Source: JBBRVW01 sp963784645 (lineage in GTDB: Bacteria > Actinomycetota > Actinomycetes > JACCUZ01). Taken from it: a stretch of DNA of 64,000 nucleotides. Numbering within the stretch: the first letter of the stretch is position 1; every line of letters starts with the position of its first letter. Location: positions 62,001-126,000 of the forward strand of contig CAWARY010000005.1 of NCBI GenBank assembly GCA_963784645.1, in the 5' to 3' direction. The position numbers and the translations under genes are program-made. The notes below the pieces were generated by a model that did no database searches, was not told the DNA's origin, and worked only from the letters and a program-made list of their open reading frames with translations. Below, one piece after another: positions 43,403 to 52,431 of this stretch.

Positions 43403-43430
43403 ACGGCGGACGGCGGACGGCGGACGGCGG
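43403..43430. repeat. Four tandem copies of ACGGCGG
   Basis: The heptamer ACGGCGG repeats exactly four times. No coding role is apparent. Confidence 0.85.
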
Positions 43431-43484
43431 CCACATCACCCGTCCGGCGGTCAAGAACGGGTCAAGGCAGGTCGATGAACAGGC

Positions 43485-43715
43485 ATGCTCATCGACCTGC
43501 TGCGCCACTCCTTCCCCACCCCCGACTGGTGGGTCGACCTCGAGACGGCCGCCCACTACGTCGGGCTCCCGGTCGAGGACATCGTGGACGGGATCACGCA
43601 CCGGGAGCTTCGCGCCTCGGTCACCCACCCGGAGCGGATCGGGGACTGGATGGTGCCGATCGAGGACCTCGATCAACTCTGGCTGCGCCGGCAGCCCGCG
43701 TCCCAGAGTGGGTAG
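43485..43715 (+). CDS. Small helix-turn-helix (excisionase-like) protein
   Basis: A 76-residue protein. WWVDLETAAHYVGLPVEDIVDGITHRELRASV resembles the MerR/excisionase winged helix, where a helix selects position and a following wing contacts DNA. The last part (WMVPIEDLDQLWLRRQ) is the usual closing strand and helix. A DNA-binding role is likely but the target is unknown. There is no phage or integrase context, so it is probably not a mobile-element excisionase. Confidence 0.7.
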   Translation: MLIDLLRHSFPTPDWWVDLETAAHYVGLPVEDIVDGITHRELRASVTHPERIGDWMVPIEDLDQLWLRRQPASQSG

Positions 43716-43785
43716 ATCCAGCCGTCCCCGCACGACGCAGCGCTGCCTCGTGCGAGGCGGTTCCTGCGACCGCCAGGAACGCCTC

Positions 43786-43941
43786 GTGCCCGCAGGGTTG
43801 GACCTGGCGCTGACCGCCGTCTGCCAGGTCGACGACGAGTGGTGGCACGAGACCTACGTCCACGACGGCGCCTTCGCGGAGGGGTCGAACGGCCAGCTGA
43901 TCCCGGTCCTGAACCTCAAGGCGAGGGTCAGGGTCGACTGA
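43786..43941 (+). CDS. 51-residue hypothetical protein
   Basis: GTG at 43786 with AGGA seven bases upstream opens a 51-residue frame, VPAGLDLALTAVCQVDDEWWH onwards, ending LNLKARVRVD. It looks like a small beta-rich protein. No family is recognised. It follows the HTH gene by 70 bases on the same strand and stops before the convergent sodN. An upstream GTG at 43750 is an alternative start. Confidence 0.4.
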   Translation: MPAGLDLALTAVCQVDDEWWHETYVHDGAFAEGSNGQLIPVLNLKARVRVD

Positions 43942-43996
43942 CCCTCGTCGCGGTGGGGCAACAGGCACGGCCGCAGGTCACCTGCCGGACGTCGGA

Positions 43997-44398
43997 CTAC
44001 GCCTGCTTGGTCTCCCAGAAGATCTTGTCGATCTGGGCGATCTTGTCGAGCAGCTCCTGAGCCTTGCCGGCGTCCAGCGAGCCCTTGGCGCCCGAGGCGC
44101 CGGCCAGCTTGGTGGCCTCGTTGAACAGCTGGTGCAGCTCGGGGTACTTCTCGAAGTGCGGGGGCTTGAAGTAGTCGGTCCACAGCACCCACAGGTGGTG
44201 CTTGACCAGCTCGGCGCGCTGCTCCTTGATGAGGATCGCGCGGGTGCGGAAGTCCGCGTCGTCGTTCTCGCCGACCTTCTGGATGATCATCTTGATCGAC
44301 TCGGCCTCGATGCGGGCCTGGGCCGGGTCGTAGACGCCGCAGGGCAGGTCGCAGTGCGCGTGGACGGCGACCTTCGGGGTGAACAGACGCGACAGCAC
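43997..44398 (-). CDS. sodN: Nickel superoxide dismutase
   Basis: A 133-residue precursor. After removal of the first 14 residues the mature protein begins HCDLPCGVYDP, the nickel hook in which His1, Cys2 and Cys6 bind Ni. The rest (WTDYFKPPHFEKYPELHQLFNEATK) is the four-helix bundle. It converts superoxide to oxygen and peroxide in the cytoplasm. The divergent sodX gene encodes the protease that removes the leader, the usual arrangement. Repression by a Fur-like nickel regulator is known for homologues; no site could be identified with confidence. Confidence 0.95.
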   Translation of the reverse strand: MLSRLFTPKVAVHAHCDLPCGVYDPAQARIEAESIKMIIQKVGENDDADFRTRAILIKEQRAELVKHHLWVLWTDYFKPPHFEKYPELHQLFNEATKLAGASGAKGSLDAGKAQELLDKIAQIDKIFWETKQA

Positions 44399-44532
44399 GG
44401 GATGGTCCCTTCGCTCGTACCTCTGGATCCACTGGACTGCTCTGGATCTCTGTCTCTGTCGGACACTACTCCCGGCACGTACCCCTCTCCGGGGGTGCTA
44501 CCCGTGCCGTGGTCGGTGGTGAGGAGGGTCAC

Positions 44533-44853
44533 GTGCGCAGCTCGGGTGTGGGGCGGGTGGTCGTCCGCGGCCGGTCGATGGAACCGACTCTGCGCGACGG
44601 CGACCACCTGCTGGTCCGGTGGGGTGGCGCACCTCGGCCGGGCCGGCTGGTGGTGGTCCGGTGGCCGGGCCGGCCGCTGTCGGTCAAGCGCGCCGGCCTG
44701 CTCGCCGACGACGGCTGGTGGGTCGAGCGGGACAACCCGCACGAGGGCGTCGACTCCTGGCAGGCCGGCCCGGTGCCGCCGTCCGACGTCGTCGCCGTCG
44801 TGCTGCTGCGCCTCTGGCCGCCTCGCCCCCGACACCCCACCCCCTCCCCGTGA
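44533..44853 (+). CDS. sodX: Nickel-SOD maturation protease SodX
   Basis: A 106-residue S26-type signal-peptidase-like enzyme that trims the SodN leader. The catalytic serine is at residue 15 in RGRSMEPTLRDGDHLL and the lysine at 52 in SVKRAGL, the usual Ser/Lys dyad. It lacks a membrane anchor, as expected for a cytoplasmic maturase. The GTG at 44533 follows GAGGAGGG by four bases; an upstream in-frame GTG at 44509 is less likely. The stop lies within a long palindrome. Confidence 0.9.
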   Translation: MRSSGVGRVVVRGRSMEPTLRDGDHLLVRWGGAPRPGRLVVVRWPGRPLSVKRAGLLADDGWWVERDNPHEGVDSWQAGPVPPSDVVAVVLLRLWPPRPRHPTPSP

Positions 44854-44906
44854 TCATGAAAGTCCCCTCGGGCATAGAACCCGAGGGGACTTTCATGATC
44901 ACGGGG
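44846..44906. repeat. 27-bp perfect inverted repeat spanning two convergent stop codons
   Basis: Left arm 44846-44872 and right arm 44880-44906 are perfect inverted copies (CCCCGTGATCATGAAAGTCC then CCTCGGG) around the 7-base loop CATAGAA. The sodX stop codon lies in the left arm (44851-44853) and the gntR stop in the right arm (44899-44901). It should act as a bidirectional terminator. Confidence 0.9.
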
Positions 44907-45564
44907 GATGGGGTGCGCCGGTGATGCGTTCGGCGACCGAGACGGCTGCGCCGCGGAGGTGGCGATCGAGCTCGTCGAGGGCCGCGGCCTCGTCGCCGGA
45001 CCGCATCAGCGTGAGCAGGCGCCGGTGGTCGGCCACCTGGCTGCGCGCGTTGCGCCGGGCCCGCTCGACCGACGCCAGCGCGAGTCGCAGGTCTCCGGTC
45101 AGGGTGTCGGCCTGTGCCACGAGCCGGGTGTTGCCGAGCAGGGCCACGAGCGAGGTGTGGAACTCCAGGTGCGCGTGGGTCTGCTCGACCGGGTCGTCGG
45201 CCCCCACGGCGTCGGCGTACCTCGACAGCGCCGCCGTTACCGGATCCAGGTCCGCGCCCGCCGTGCCCGCCCGCACCCCGGCGGACTCGAGGACCAGGCG
45301 GGCCTCGAAGATCTCGGCGATGTCGCGCTCGGCCAGCTCCGTCACGACGACCCCGCGGTGGGGGTAGCGGGTCACCAGGCCCTCGCCGGACAGCACCTGC
45401 AGCGCCTCGCGCACGGTCGACCGGGCCACCTGGAAGCTGTCGGCGAGCGTGACCTCGCGCAGTGGCTCGCCGGGGGAGAGGTCGCCCGCGAACAGCATGT
45501 CGCGGAGCGCGCCGGCCACCCGGTCGGTGGTGCTCGACCGGTCGATGACAGGCACCTCGACCAC
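44899..45564 (-). CDS. GntR family (FCD) transcriptional regulator
   Basis: A 221-residue regulator. Residues 1-75 form the winged helix (ADSFQVARSTVREALQVLSGEGLVTRYPHRGVVVTELAERDI); the rest is an FCD effector domain, with ligand-binding histidines likely in EQTHAHLEFHTSLV and VADHRRLL. FCD regulators often bind carboxylic acids. The gene is divergent from dimethylargininase, with two TTGTCCGACAA sites between them, so it likely controls ddaH and itself. Its stop codon is inside the 27-bp palindrome. Confidence 0.9.
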   Translation of the reverse strand: MVEVPVIDRSSTTDRVAGALRDMLFAGDLSPGEPLREVTLADSFQVARSTVREALQVLSGEGLVTRYPHRGVVVTELAERDIAEIFEARLVLESAGVRAGTAGADLDPVTAALSRYADAVGADDPVEQTHAHLEFHTSLVALLGNTRLVAQADTLTGDLRLALASVERARRNARSQVADHRRLLTLMRSGDEAAALDELDRHLRGAAVSVAERITGAPHPP

Positions 45565-45601
45565 GGCTTGACACTACCGGGGGGTCGGCCCCACACTCCG
45601 A

Positions 45602-45626
45602 TTGTCCGACAATAATTGTCCGACAA
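45602..45626. promoter_or_regulatory. Twin GntR/FadR-type operator
   Basis: TTGTCCGACAA occurs at 45602-45612 and again at 45616-45626. Each fits the FadR-type consensus TnGTnnnACnA and is palindromic. They lie between the divergent gntR and ddaH starts, one to one-and-a-half helical turns apart. Confidence 0.75.
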
Positions 45627-45709
45627 CCTGTCAATCTTCTCCCTCGTCGTGCCGATGGGGTGGGAGCAGCCCCGGCGTCCGGCCGGGGCCTGAGCTGGTG
45701 AGGGTGGTC

Positions 45710-46612
45710 ATGACCGAGATCCGTCCGCTGCCGTGGGGCCGTCGCTACCTCATGTGCCGTCCCGAGCACTTCCGGGTCGACTACGCGATCAACCCGTGGA
45801 TGGACCTGGACGCCCCCGTCGACCCCGAGGTCGCGCTGGCCCAGTGGGACACCCTGGTCACCACGCTGCGCGCCGCCGGCGCCGAGATCGAGACGATCGC
45901 CCAGCTGCCCGGCACGCCGGACATGGTCTACGCGATGAACTACGGACTGGTCGACGGGGACCACGTCGCCGTCACCAACTTCCGGTACGACGAGCGACGG
46001 GCCGAGGCCGGGGCCGCCGAGCAGTGGTTCGCCACCGCCGGCCTCCGCACCACTCGGGTGGGTGACGCCGGGGCGGGCGCGTTCGAGGCGGGGGACGCCT
46101 TCCTCTACGGCAACGCCCTGCTCGTCGCCGCCGGACCGCGCACCGACCTCGGTACCCACGCCGTGCTCTCGCGCGAGCTGGGGGTGCGAGTGGTCCCGGT
46201 GCCGGTGGTCCACCCCGCGCTCTACCACCTGGATCTCAGCTTCTGCCCGCTGGACGAGACCCGCGCGATCATCGCCCCCGCGGCCTGGGACGAGACGGGA
46301 CGTCGCGCGGTCGCCGCGCTGGTGCCGGAGCCGCTGGTCATCGACGAGGAGGAGGCGTTCACCTTCTGCGCGAACTCCGTCGTCGTCGGCGACACGGTCG
46401 TGATGCCGGCCGGCGTCCCGGTGCGGGTCGCCCGGCAGCTGGAGCGGTGGGGCTTCACGGTCGCCACCGTCGAGGTCGGCGAGCTGCACAAGGGTGGTGG
46501 CTCCGTCCGCTGCATGACCCTGCCGCTGGACACCGACCTGAGCCCGGCGCGGCTGCCGCTCGACGTCCCGGCGCAGCGCGGCGCGGGCGAGCCGGAGCCC
46601 GCGCTGGTCTGA
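45710..46612 (+). CDS. ddaH: N(G),N(G)-dimethylarginine dimethylaminohydrolase
   Basis: A 300-residue enzyme of the amidinotransferase/arginine-deiminase-like fold. It hydrolyses methylated arginine to citrulline and a methylamine. Visible features are YLMCRPEHFRVDYAINPWMD at the start, FEAGDAFLYG near residue 125 for substrate binding, and the nucleophile in GGGSVRCMTLPL near 264. The ATG at 45710 follows GAGGG by five bases; the frame extends upstream through the operator region but without similarity. The twin operators upstream imply control by the adjacent GntR protein. Confidence 0.87.
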   Translation: MTEIRPLPWGRRYLMCRPEHFRVDYAINPWMDLDAPVDPEVALAQWDTLVTTLRAAGAEIETIAQLPGTPDMVYAMNYGLVDGDHVAVTNFRYDERRAEAGAAEQWFATAGLRTTRVGDAGAGAFEAGDAFLYGNALLVAAGPRTDLGTHAVLSRELGVRVVPVPVVHPALYHLDLSFCPLDETRAIIAPAAWDETGRRAVAALVPEPLVIDEEEAFTFCANSVVVGDTVVMPAGVPVRVARQLERWGFTVATVEVGELHKGGGSVRCMTLPLDTDLSPARLPLDVPAQRGAGEPEPALV

Positions 46613-46740
46613 CCCGCGACCGGCGCTCTGCGCCCGTGTGCCAGACTGCCCGCCTCGGGCAACCCCCGCACCCGCGAGCGCCGACGGTCCTGCGCACACC
46701 GCAGCCGGCGACCTCGTCGCCGATGTGAGAGGGACGCCCG

Positions 46741-47949
<1,209 letters not shown>

Positions 47950-47986
47950 CCGCCGGATCGGCGGGGAGCGGGGTTCGAGGCCTGGC

Positions 47987-48139
47987 TCATCCCATCGGGT
48001 GCGGCTGGGTCCGCAGGGTCAGGTGGGCCGGCTCGAGCCGGGTGCTGCGGCCGCGCAGGTCCTCCCGGATGGTGCCGTCGTGCTCCTCGCGGACGGTGTC
48101 GTCGTGGCGTTGTCCCCGGCGGCGGAAGGCGGTGCGCAT
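47987..48139 (-). CDS. 50-residue basic protein under a PadR-type promoter copy
   Basis: An ATG at 48139 follows GAGAGGAG on the minus strand and opens MRTAFRRRGQRHDDTVREEH onwards for 50 residues, ending PHPMG. It is charged and basic with high third-position GC. I know no family. Its promoter (TTGACT-N16-TATCGT, see 48166-48215) and operator match those of the DUF4097-PadR operon at 58.7 kb, which makes a real, regulated gene likely. Confidence 0.55.
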   Translation of the reverse strand: MRTAFRRRGQRHDDTVREEHDGTIREDLRGRSTRLEPAHLTLRTQPHPMG

Positions 48140-48165
48140 GTCGGGCTCCTCTCACACGCGGTACA

Positions 48166-48215
48166 CGATGTATCGCGTCTGGAGAACACGATACATCGCG
48201 AGTGGGAGAAGTCAA
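48166..48215 (-). promoter_or_regulatory. Promoter with PadR-type operator, copy 1
   Basis: On the minus strand TTGACT (48210-48215) and TATCGT (48188-48193) are 16 bases apart. CGATGTATCG (48166-48175) and CGATACATCG (48189-48198) form an inverted repeat covering the -10 box and start region. A third half-site AGATGTATCG lies at 48215-48224. Confidence 0.7.
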
Positions 48216-48348
48216 GATGTATCGCGAGTTTCGCCGTCCGCCGAAGCGTCACGTCGCTGCTGATCCGGGAGTACTGTCGGGAGGACTGCACCCAGTTGCC
48301 CGGGACCCCGGCCGCTCACCGTGCCCCCACCGCACGTGAGGAACCGAC

Positions 48349-48753
48349 ATGGTCGACGAGCGGCCCGCACCCGAGAGCGCGGCGGAGAACGCCGCAGCAC
48401 CGGGGCCGGACCTGTCCTCGCACGTGACGGCGGTCCCTGACGCCCACGCTGTCCCGGCCCGGTGGTCGTCCGCGGGGGTGCTGCACGTGGCGTCCGGAGC
48501 CGACTCGGACGGGGCAGCCGCTCTCGACGGCGAGGTCGAACGGTTGCTGGTCTCGGCCGATCTGAGGGACGCCATGGCGGGCCACCGCGACCTCCACGCG
48601 CGCGAGCAGTCACCCGAGGACCTGGTCCGTCTCGCCGGCGTCTCCCGCGAGTGGGCGGCCCGTGACCGCGACCTCGCAGCCGCGGACCGGGCCGACCTGA
48701 TCTCCCTGCTGCGAGCCCGGGCGGGTCAGCTGGGCGTCCCGCGTCAGCGCTGA
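48349..48753 (+). CDS. Hypothetical protein, 134 residues
   Basis: A soluble, alanine-rich protein. The first 60 residues look disordered. Residues 60-130 contain LDGEVERLLVSADLRDAMAGHRDLHARE and SREWAARDRDLAAADRADLISLLRARA, likely helices, with a repeated A-x-R-D-x pattern. No cysteines, signal peptide or membrane span. I recognise no family. The next gene begins 238 bases further on, and I see nothing coding between. Confidence 0.6.
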   Translation: MVDERPAPESAAENAAAPGPDLSSHVTAVPDAHAVPARWSSAGVLHVASGADSDGAAALDGEVERLLVSADLRDAMAGHRDLHAREQSPEDLVRLAGVSREWAARDRDLAAADRADLISLLRARAGQLGVPRQR

Positions 48754-48991
48754 GCACGACCCGGGCGCGCCGCGGGGTTGGTTCCTGCCCCTGGCTCAGA
48801 CGTCGGGCGGGTGGCGCATCCGGTCGTCCAGGACGCCGGCGGCGGTACGTGACGGCGGCTCGATCCGACGTCGCGGCAGGGGCGCGTCCGGGCCCCTAGG
48901 CTTTCGCGGGGTGGCGTGCCTCCGGGCCGGCCGGACAGGATCGAGCCGGGACCGGGTGCAGCGCCCGAACCGGCTGAACCCTGGAGGATCC

Positions 48992-49285
48992 ATGCCGCAG
49001 GACTGCTCGCACCTCGACCAGGTCGACGTCGGGGCCCAGCCGTCGTCAGAGGGCTGCGAGGACTGCCTCCGCGACGGCGGTCGCTGGCTGCACCTACGGA
49101 TGTGCCGGACCTGCGGTCACGTCGGCTGCTGCGACTCCTCGCCCCACAAGCACGCCAGCGCCCACTTCGCCAGCGTCGGCCACCCGGTCATGTCGTCGTA
49201 CGAGCCCGGCGAGGACTGGGTGTGGTGCTTCGCCGACGACATCGGACTCATGGTCGACGGCCTGCCGTCGTACTCCCACCCGTGA
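48992..49285 (+). CDS. Stand-alone UBP-type zinc finger protein
   Basis: A 97-residue protein consisting of a UBP finger. Zinc ligands include C5 and H7, C22 and C25 (CEDCLRDGG), C38 and C41 (CRTCGHVGCC), C46/C47 and histidines 54, 58 and 64. In USP5 and HDAC6 this fold grips the C-terminal glycines of ubiquitin. The bacterial ligand is unknown. The ATG follows GGAGG by seven bases. It overlaps the fused response regulator by GTGA and heads the four-gene run. It closely resembles the tail of the antiporter at 8666. Confidence 0.9.
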   Translation: MPQDCSHLDQVDVGAQPSSEGCEDCLRDGGRWLHLRMCRTCGHVGCCDSSPHKHASAHFASVGHPVMSSYEPGEDWVWCFADDIGLMVDGLPSYSHP

Positions 49286-50976
49286 CCACGGCACCTGCGC
49301 CACCTGACCGGTCGGCTGCCGCCCGTCCGGTCATCCTCACCGTCGACGACGACCCCTCGGTGTCGCGAGCCGTCGCGCGCGACCTGCGCCGTCAGTACGG
49401 CGAGAACCACCGGGTCCTGCGCGCGTCCAGCGGCGCCGAGGGGCTGGACGCGCTGCGCGAGCTCAAGCTGCGGGGCGAGCCGGTAGCGGTCCTGCTGGCC
49501 GACTACCGGATGCCGGAGATGAACGGCATCGAGTTCCTCGAGTCGGCGATGGACCTGTTCCCGCGGGCTCGGCGCGCTCTGCTCACGGCGTACGCCGACA
49601 CGGACGCGGCGATCGCGGCCATCAACGTCGTCGACGTCGACCACTACCTCCTCAAGCCGTGGGAGCCGCCCGAGGAGAAGCTCTACCCGGTCGTCGACGA
49701 CATGCTCGACGCGTTCCTCACCGACGGTGACGCGCGGGCGCCGGAGACCAAGGTGATCGGCCACCGGTGGTCAGCGCCGTCGTTCGAGGTGCGCGACTTC
49801 CTGGCCCGCAACGCGGTGCCCTACCGCTGGCTGTCGGTGGACGAGCCCGAAGGCAGGCGGCTGCTGGACGCCGCAGGCGTCGGGCCCGACCGCCTGCCGC
49901 TCGTCGTGACACCCGCCGGCAAGACGCTGGTCGCCCCCACCACCACCGAGGTCGCGGAGGCCGTCGGTCTGTCGACCACTCCGGCCACCCACTTCTACGA
50001 CCTCGTGGTGGTCGGCGGCGGTCCCGCCGGGCTCGGCGCCGCCGTCTACGGGGCGTCCGAGGGGCTGCGCACGCTGCTCGTGGAGCGGCAGGCCACCGGC
50101 GGCCAGGCCGGCCAGTCGTCGAGGATCGAGAACTACCTCGGCTTCCCCGACGGCGTCTCCGGCGCGCAGCTCACCGATCGGGCCCGCCGGCAGGCCACCA
50201 GGTTCGGCGCCGAGATCCTCACCGCCCGAGACGTCACCGGCCTGGCCGCCCGCGGCACGGCCCGGGTCGTGCGGTTCGCCGACGGTAGCGAGGTGGCGGC
50301 GCACGCCGTCATCGTCGCCACCGGGGTGTCCTACCGCGACCTCGCGGCACCGGGGGCCGGCGGGCTCACCGGGAGCGGGGTCTACTACGGGTCGGCGTCG
50401 ACCGAGGCCGCCGACTGCGCCGACACCGACGTCTACGTCGTGGGTGGCGCGAACTCCGCAGGACAGGCCGCCGTGTTCTTCTCGCGGGTCGCCAAGACCG
50501 TCACGCTCGTCGTGCGTGCCGACTCGCTCGAACGGTCGATGTCCTACTACCTCATTGAGCAGCTGAGCGGCCTCGACAGCGTCTCGGTGCGGCTCGACAC
50601 CGTCATCGAGGAGTGCCACGGTGACGGGCACCTCGAGGGCCTGACGTTGCGGCACACACCCACCGGCCGGTGCGAGCGGGTCGACACGGGGCACGCCTTC
50701 GTGTTCATCGGCGCCGAGCCGCGCACGGACTGGCTCGACGGCGTCGTCGACCGCGACGACCACGGGTTCGTGCTCACCGGCCCCGACCTGGTCGTCGACG
50801 GCCGGCGCCCACGGGGCTGGCCGCTCGACCGTGACCCCTGGCCGCTGGAGTCCAGCGTGCCCGGCGTGTTCGTCGCCGGCGACGTCCGGGCCGACTCGGT
50901 GAAGCGGGTGGCCTCCGCGGTCGGCGACGGCGCGATGGCCGTGACCCTTGCGCATCGCTACCTGGGGACTCCATGA
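49282..50976 (+). CDS. Fused receiver / glutaredoxin-like / thioredoxin-reductase-like flavoprotein
   Basis: A 564-residue fusion. Residues about 16-140 form a receiver domain with phospho-acceptor D74 (LLADYRMPEM), T102 and K125 (LLKPWEP). About 155-225 resemble a glutaredoxin-like fold without cysteines. About 236-560 are a two-dinucleotide-binding flavoprotein (VVVGGGPAGLGAAVYGASEG, ATGGQAGQSSRIENYLGFP, GGANSAGQAAVFF, VPGVFVAGDVRADSVKRVA). The thioredoxin-reductase CATC disulfide is replaced by YYGSASTEAADC at 368-379, so classical disulfide reduction is unlikely. The GTG start and the stop both overlap neighbours by four bases. Confidence 0.9.
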   Translation: MTTAPAPPDRSAAARPVILTVDDDPSVSRAVARDLRRQYGENHRVLRASSGAEGLDALRELKLRGEPVAVLLADYRMPEMNGIEFLESAMDLFPRARRALLTAYADTDAAIAAINVVDVDHYLLKPWEPPEEKLYPVVDDMLDAFLTDGDARAPETKVIGHRWSAPSFEVRDFLARNAVPYRWLSVDEPEGRRLLDAAGVGPDRLPLVVTPAGKTLVAPTTTEVAEAVGLSTTPATHFYDLVVVGGGPAGLGAAVYGASEGLRTLLVERQATGGQAGQSSRIENYLGFPDGVSGAQLTDRARRQATRFGAEILTARDVTGLAARGTARVVRFADGSEVAAHAVIVATGVSYRDLAAPGAGGLTGSGVYYGSASTEAADCADTDVYVVGGANSAGQAAVFFSRVAKTVTLVVRADSLERSMSYYLIEQLSGLDSVSVRLDTVIEECHGDGHLEGLTLRHTPTGRCERVDTGHAFVFIGAEPRTDWLDGVVDRDDHGFVLTGPDLVVDGRRPRGWPLDRDPWPLESSVPGVFVAGDVRADSVKRVASAVGDGAMAVTLAHRYLGTP

Positions 50977-52424
50977 CGCTCAGCAGCACGCCTACCGACG
51001 AGCAGCTGGGACGAGACGAGCTGCGCACACTGTTCCTGTTCGAAGCGCTCACCGACGAGCAGCTCGACCACCTCGGCGGCTGCGGCTGGGTCGCGGACTG
51101 CCCCGCCGGTGACACGGTTGTCGACGAGGGCCAGCCCGCCGAGATCGTCGCGGTCCTGCTGTCCGGCACCCTCACGCTCAACCGCAAGGTCGGCCGTGAC
51201 GACGTGGAGATGACGCGGACCGACCAGCGCGGTGTCTACTTCGGCGCGATGCAGAGCTACCTCGAGGATGGTGAACGGCTCACCTACACCGCGACCGCCC
51301 ACGCGCTCACCGACTGCCGGCTGTGGGTCATGAGGGCCGCCGACTTCGGCGCCGCCGTGCGCGACTGGTTCCCCATGGCCATCCACCTGCTGGAGGGGCT
51401 CTTCTACGGGATGCGCAACTCGCAGCAGCTCATCGGCCAGCGCCAACAGCTGCTCGCGCTCGGCTCGCTCGCCGCAGGCCTCACCCACGAGCTGAACAAC
51501 CCGGCGGCCGCTGCGGTGCGGGCCAACGCCGGTCTGCGCGCAGGGGTCTCGCACATGCGCAAGAAGCTGGCAATGCTCGCGCACGACAAGGTCGACCAGC
51601 GGTTGTTGGCTGCCCTCGTCGACGTGCAGGAGGAAGCGGTGCAGCAGGTCGCGTCCGCGCCGGAGCTCACCACGATCCAGGAGTCGGAGCGCGAGGACGA
51701 GCTGGCCGACTGGCTCGCCGACCACGGGGTGGCGGACGGCTGGTCGGTGGCACCGGTGTTCGTCGGGGCGGGCACCACCACCGACTTCCTCGACCGGGTT
51801 GCGGGCTCGACGCCGCCGGAGCTCCTCGAGGGCGTCCTGCGCTGGCTGGCGTACACCCTCGAGACGGAGCTGCTGCTCAACGAGATCGACGACTCCGTCA
51901 CCCGCATCTCCACGCTCGTGTCGGCCGCCAAGCAGTACTCGCACATGGACCGGGCTCCGTTCGAGCGCGCCGACATCCACCCCGGGCTCAAGTCGACCCT
52001 GGCCATGCTGGCCGGGAAGCTCGACGGGATCGAGGTCGTGAAGGACTTCGACCGCACGCTGCCGGCGGTCCCGATCTACGGCGGCGAGCTCAACCAGGTG
52101 TGGACCAACCTCGTCGACAACGCCGTGCAGGCGATGGCCGGCCAGCCGGAGCCGCGGACGCTGACGTTGCGCACGTCCCAGGACGGCGACATGGTGCAGG
52201 TCCAGGTCTGCGACAACGGTCCCGGGATCCCGGCCGAGCACAAGCAGCGCATCTTCGAGCCGTTCTTCACGACCAAGCCGGTCGGGCAGGGCACCGGCCT
52301 CGGGCTCGACATCTCCTACCGGATCGTCGTGGCGCGGCACGGGGGCGACCTGCGTGTCGAGTCCGAGCCCGGCCGCACCTGCTTCGTGGTGCGGCTGCCG
52401 CTGACCGAGCGACCGAACGGCTGA
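50973..52424 (+). CDS. Cyclic-nucleotide-binding-domain sensor histidine kinase
   Basis: A 483-residue soluble kinase. Residues about 20-140 are a cNMP-binding-like beta barrel. The histidine region LGSLAAGLTHELNNPAAAAV has the phospho-acceptor at H172. The ATPase has NQVWTNLVDNAVQAM (N box), CDNGPGIP (G1), IFEPFFTTKPVGQGTGLGLDIS (F and G2). There are no membrane spans. The ATGA overlap with the fused receiver protein makes them an obvious two-component pair in which the output is a flavoprotein, not a DNA-binding protein. This pairing recurs in actinobacteria as I recall, but the signal is unknown. Confidence 0.9.
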   Translation: MTLSSTPTDEQLGRDELRTLFLFEALTDEQLDHLGGCGWVADCPAGDTVVDEGQPAEIVAVLLSGTLTLNRKVGRDDVEMTRTDQRGVYFGAMQSYLEDGERLTYTATAHALTDCRLWVMRAADFGAAVRDWFPMAIHLLEGLFYGMRNSQQLIGQRQQLLALGSLAAGLTHELNNPAAAAVRANAGLRAGVSHMRKKLAMLAHDKVDQRLLAALVDVQEEAVQQVASAPELTTIQESEREDELADWLADHGVADGWSVAPVFVGAGTTTDFLDRVAGSTPPELLEGVLRWLAYTLETELLLNEIDDSVTRISTLVSAAKQYSHMDRAPFERADIHPGLKSTLAMLAGKLDGIEVVKDFDRTLPAVPIYGGELNQVWTNLVDNAVQAMAGQPEPRTLTLRTSQDGDMVQVQVCDNGPGIPAEHKQRIFEPFFTTKPVGQGTGLGLDISYRIVVARHGGDLRVESEPGRTCFVVRLPLTERPNG

Positions 52425-52431
52425 CGGCACG

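Larger units (their letters stand above)
43144..43484. other. Intergenic stretch with hairpin and tandem repeat
   Basis: No gene is supported here. It holds a strong hairpin with a 12-bp stem (43330-43341 with 43363-43374) and a tandem repeat of four ACGGCGG units (43403-43430). Long open frames on either strand are GC-bias shadows with no similarity. Confidence 0.55.

Noticed and set aside
43485..43715. Excisionase of a mobile element
   Set aside because: No integrase, transposase, direct repeats or phage genes are nearby; the HTH fold alone is not enough.
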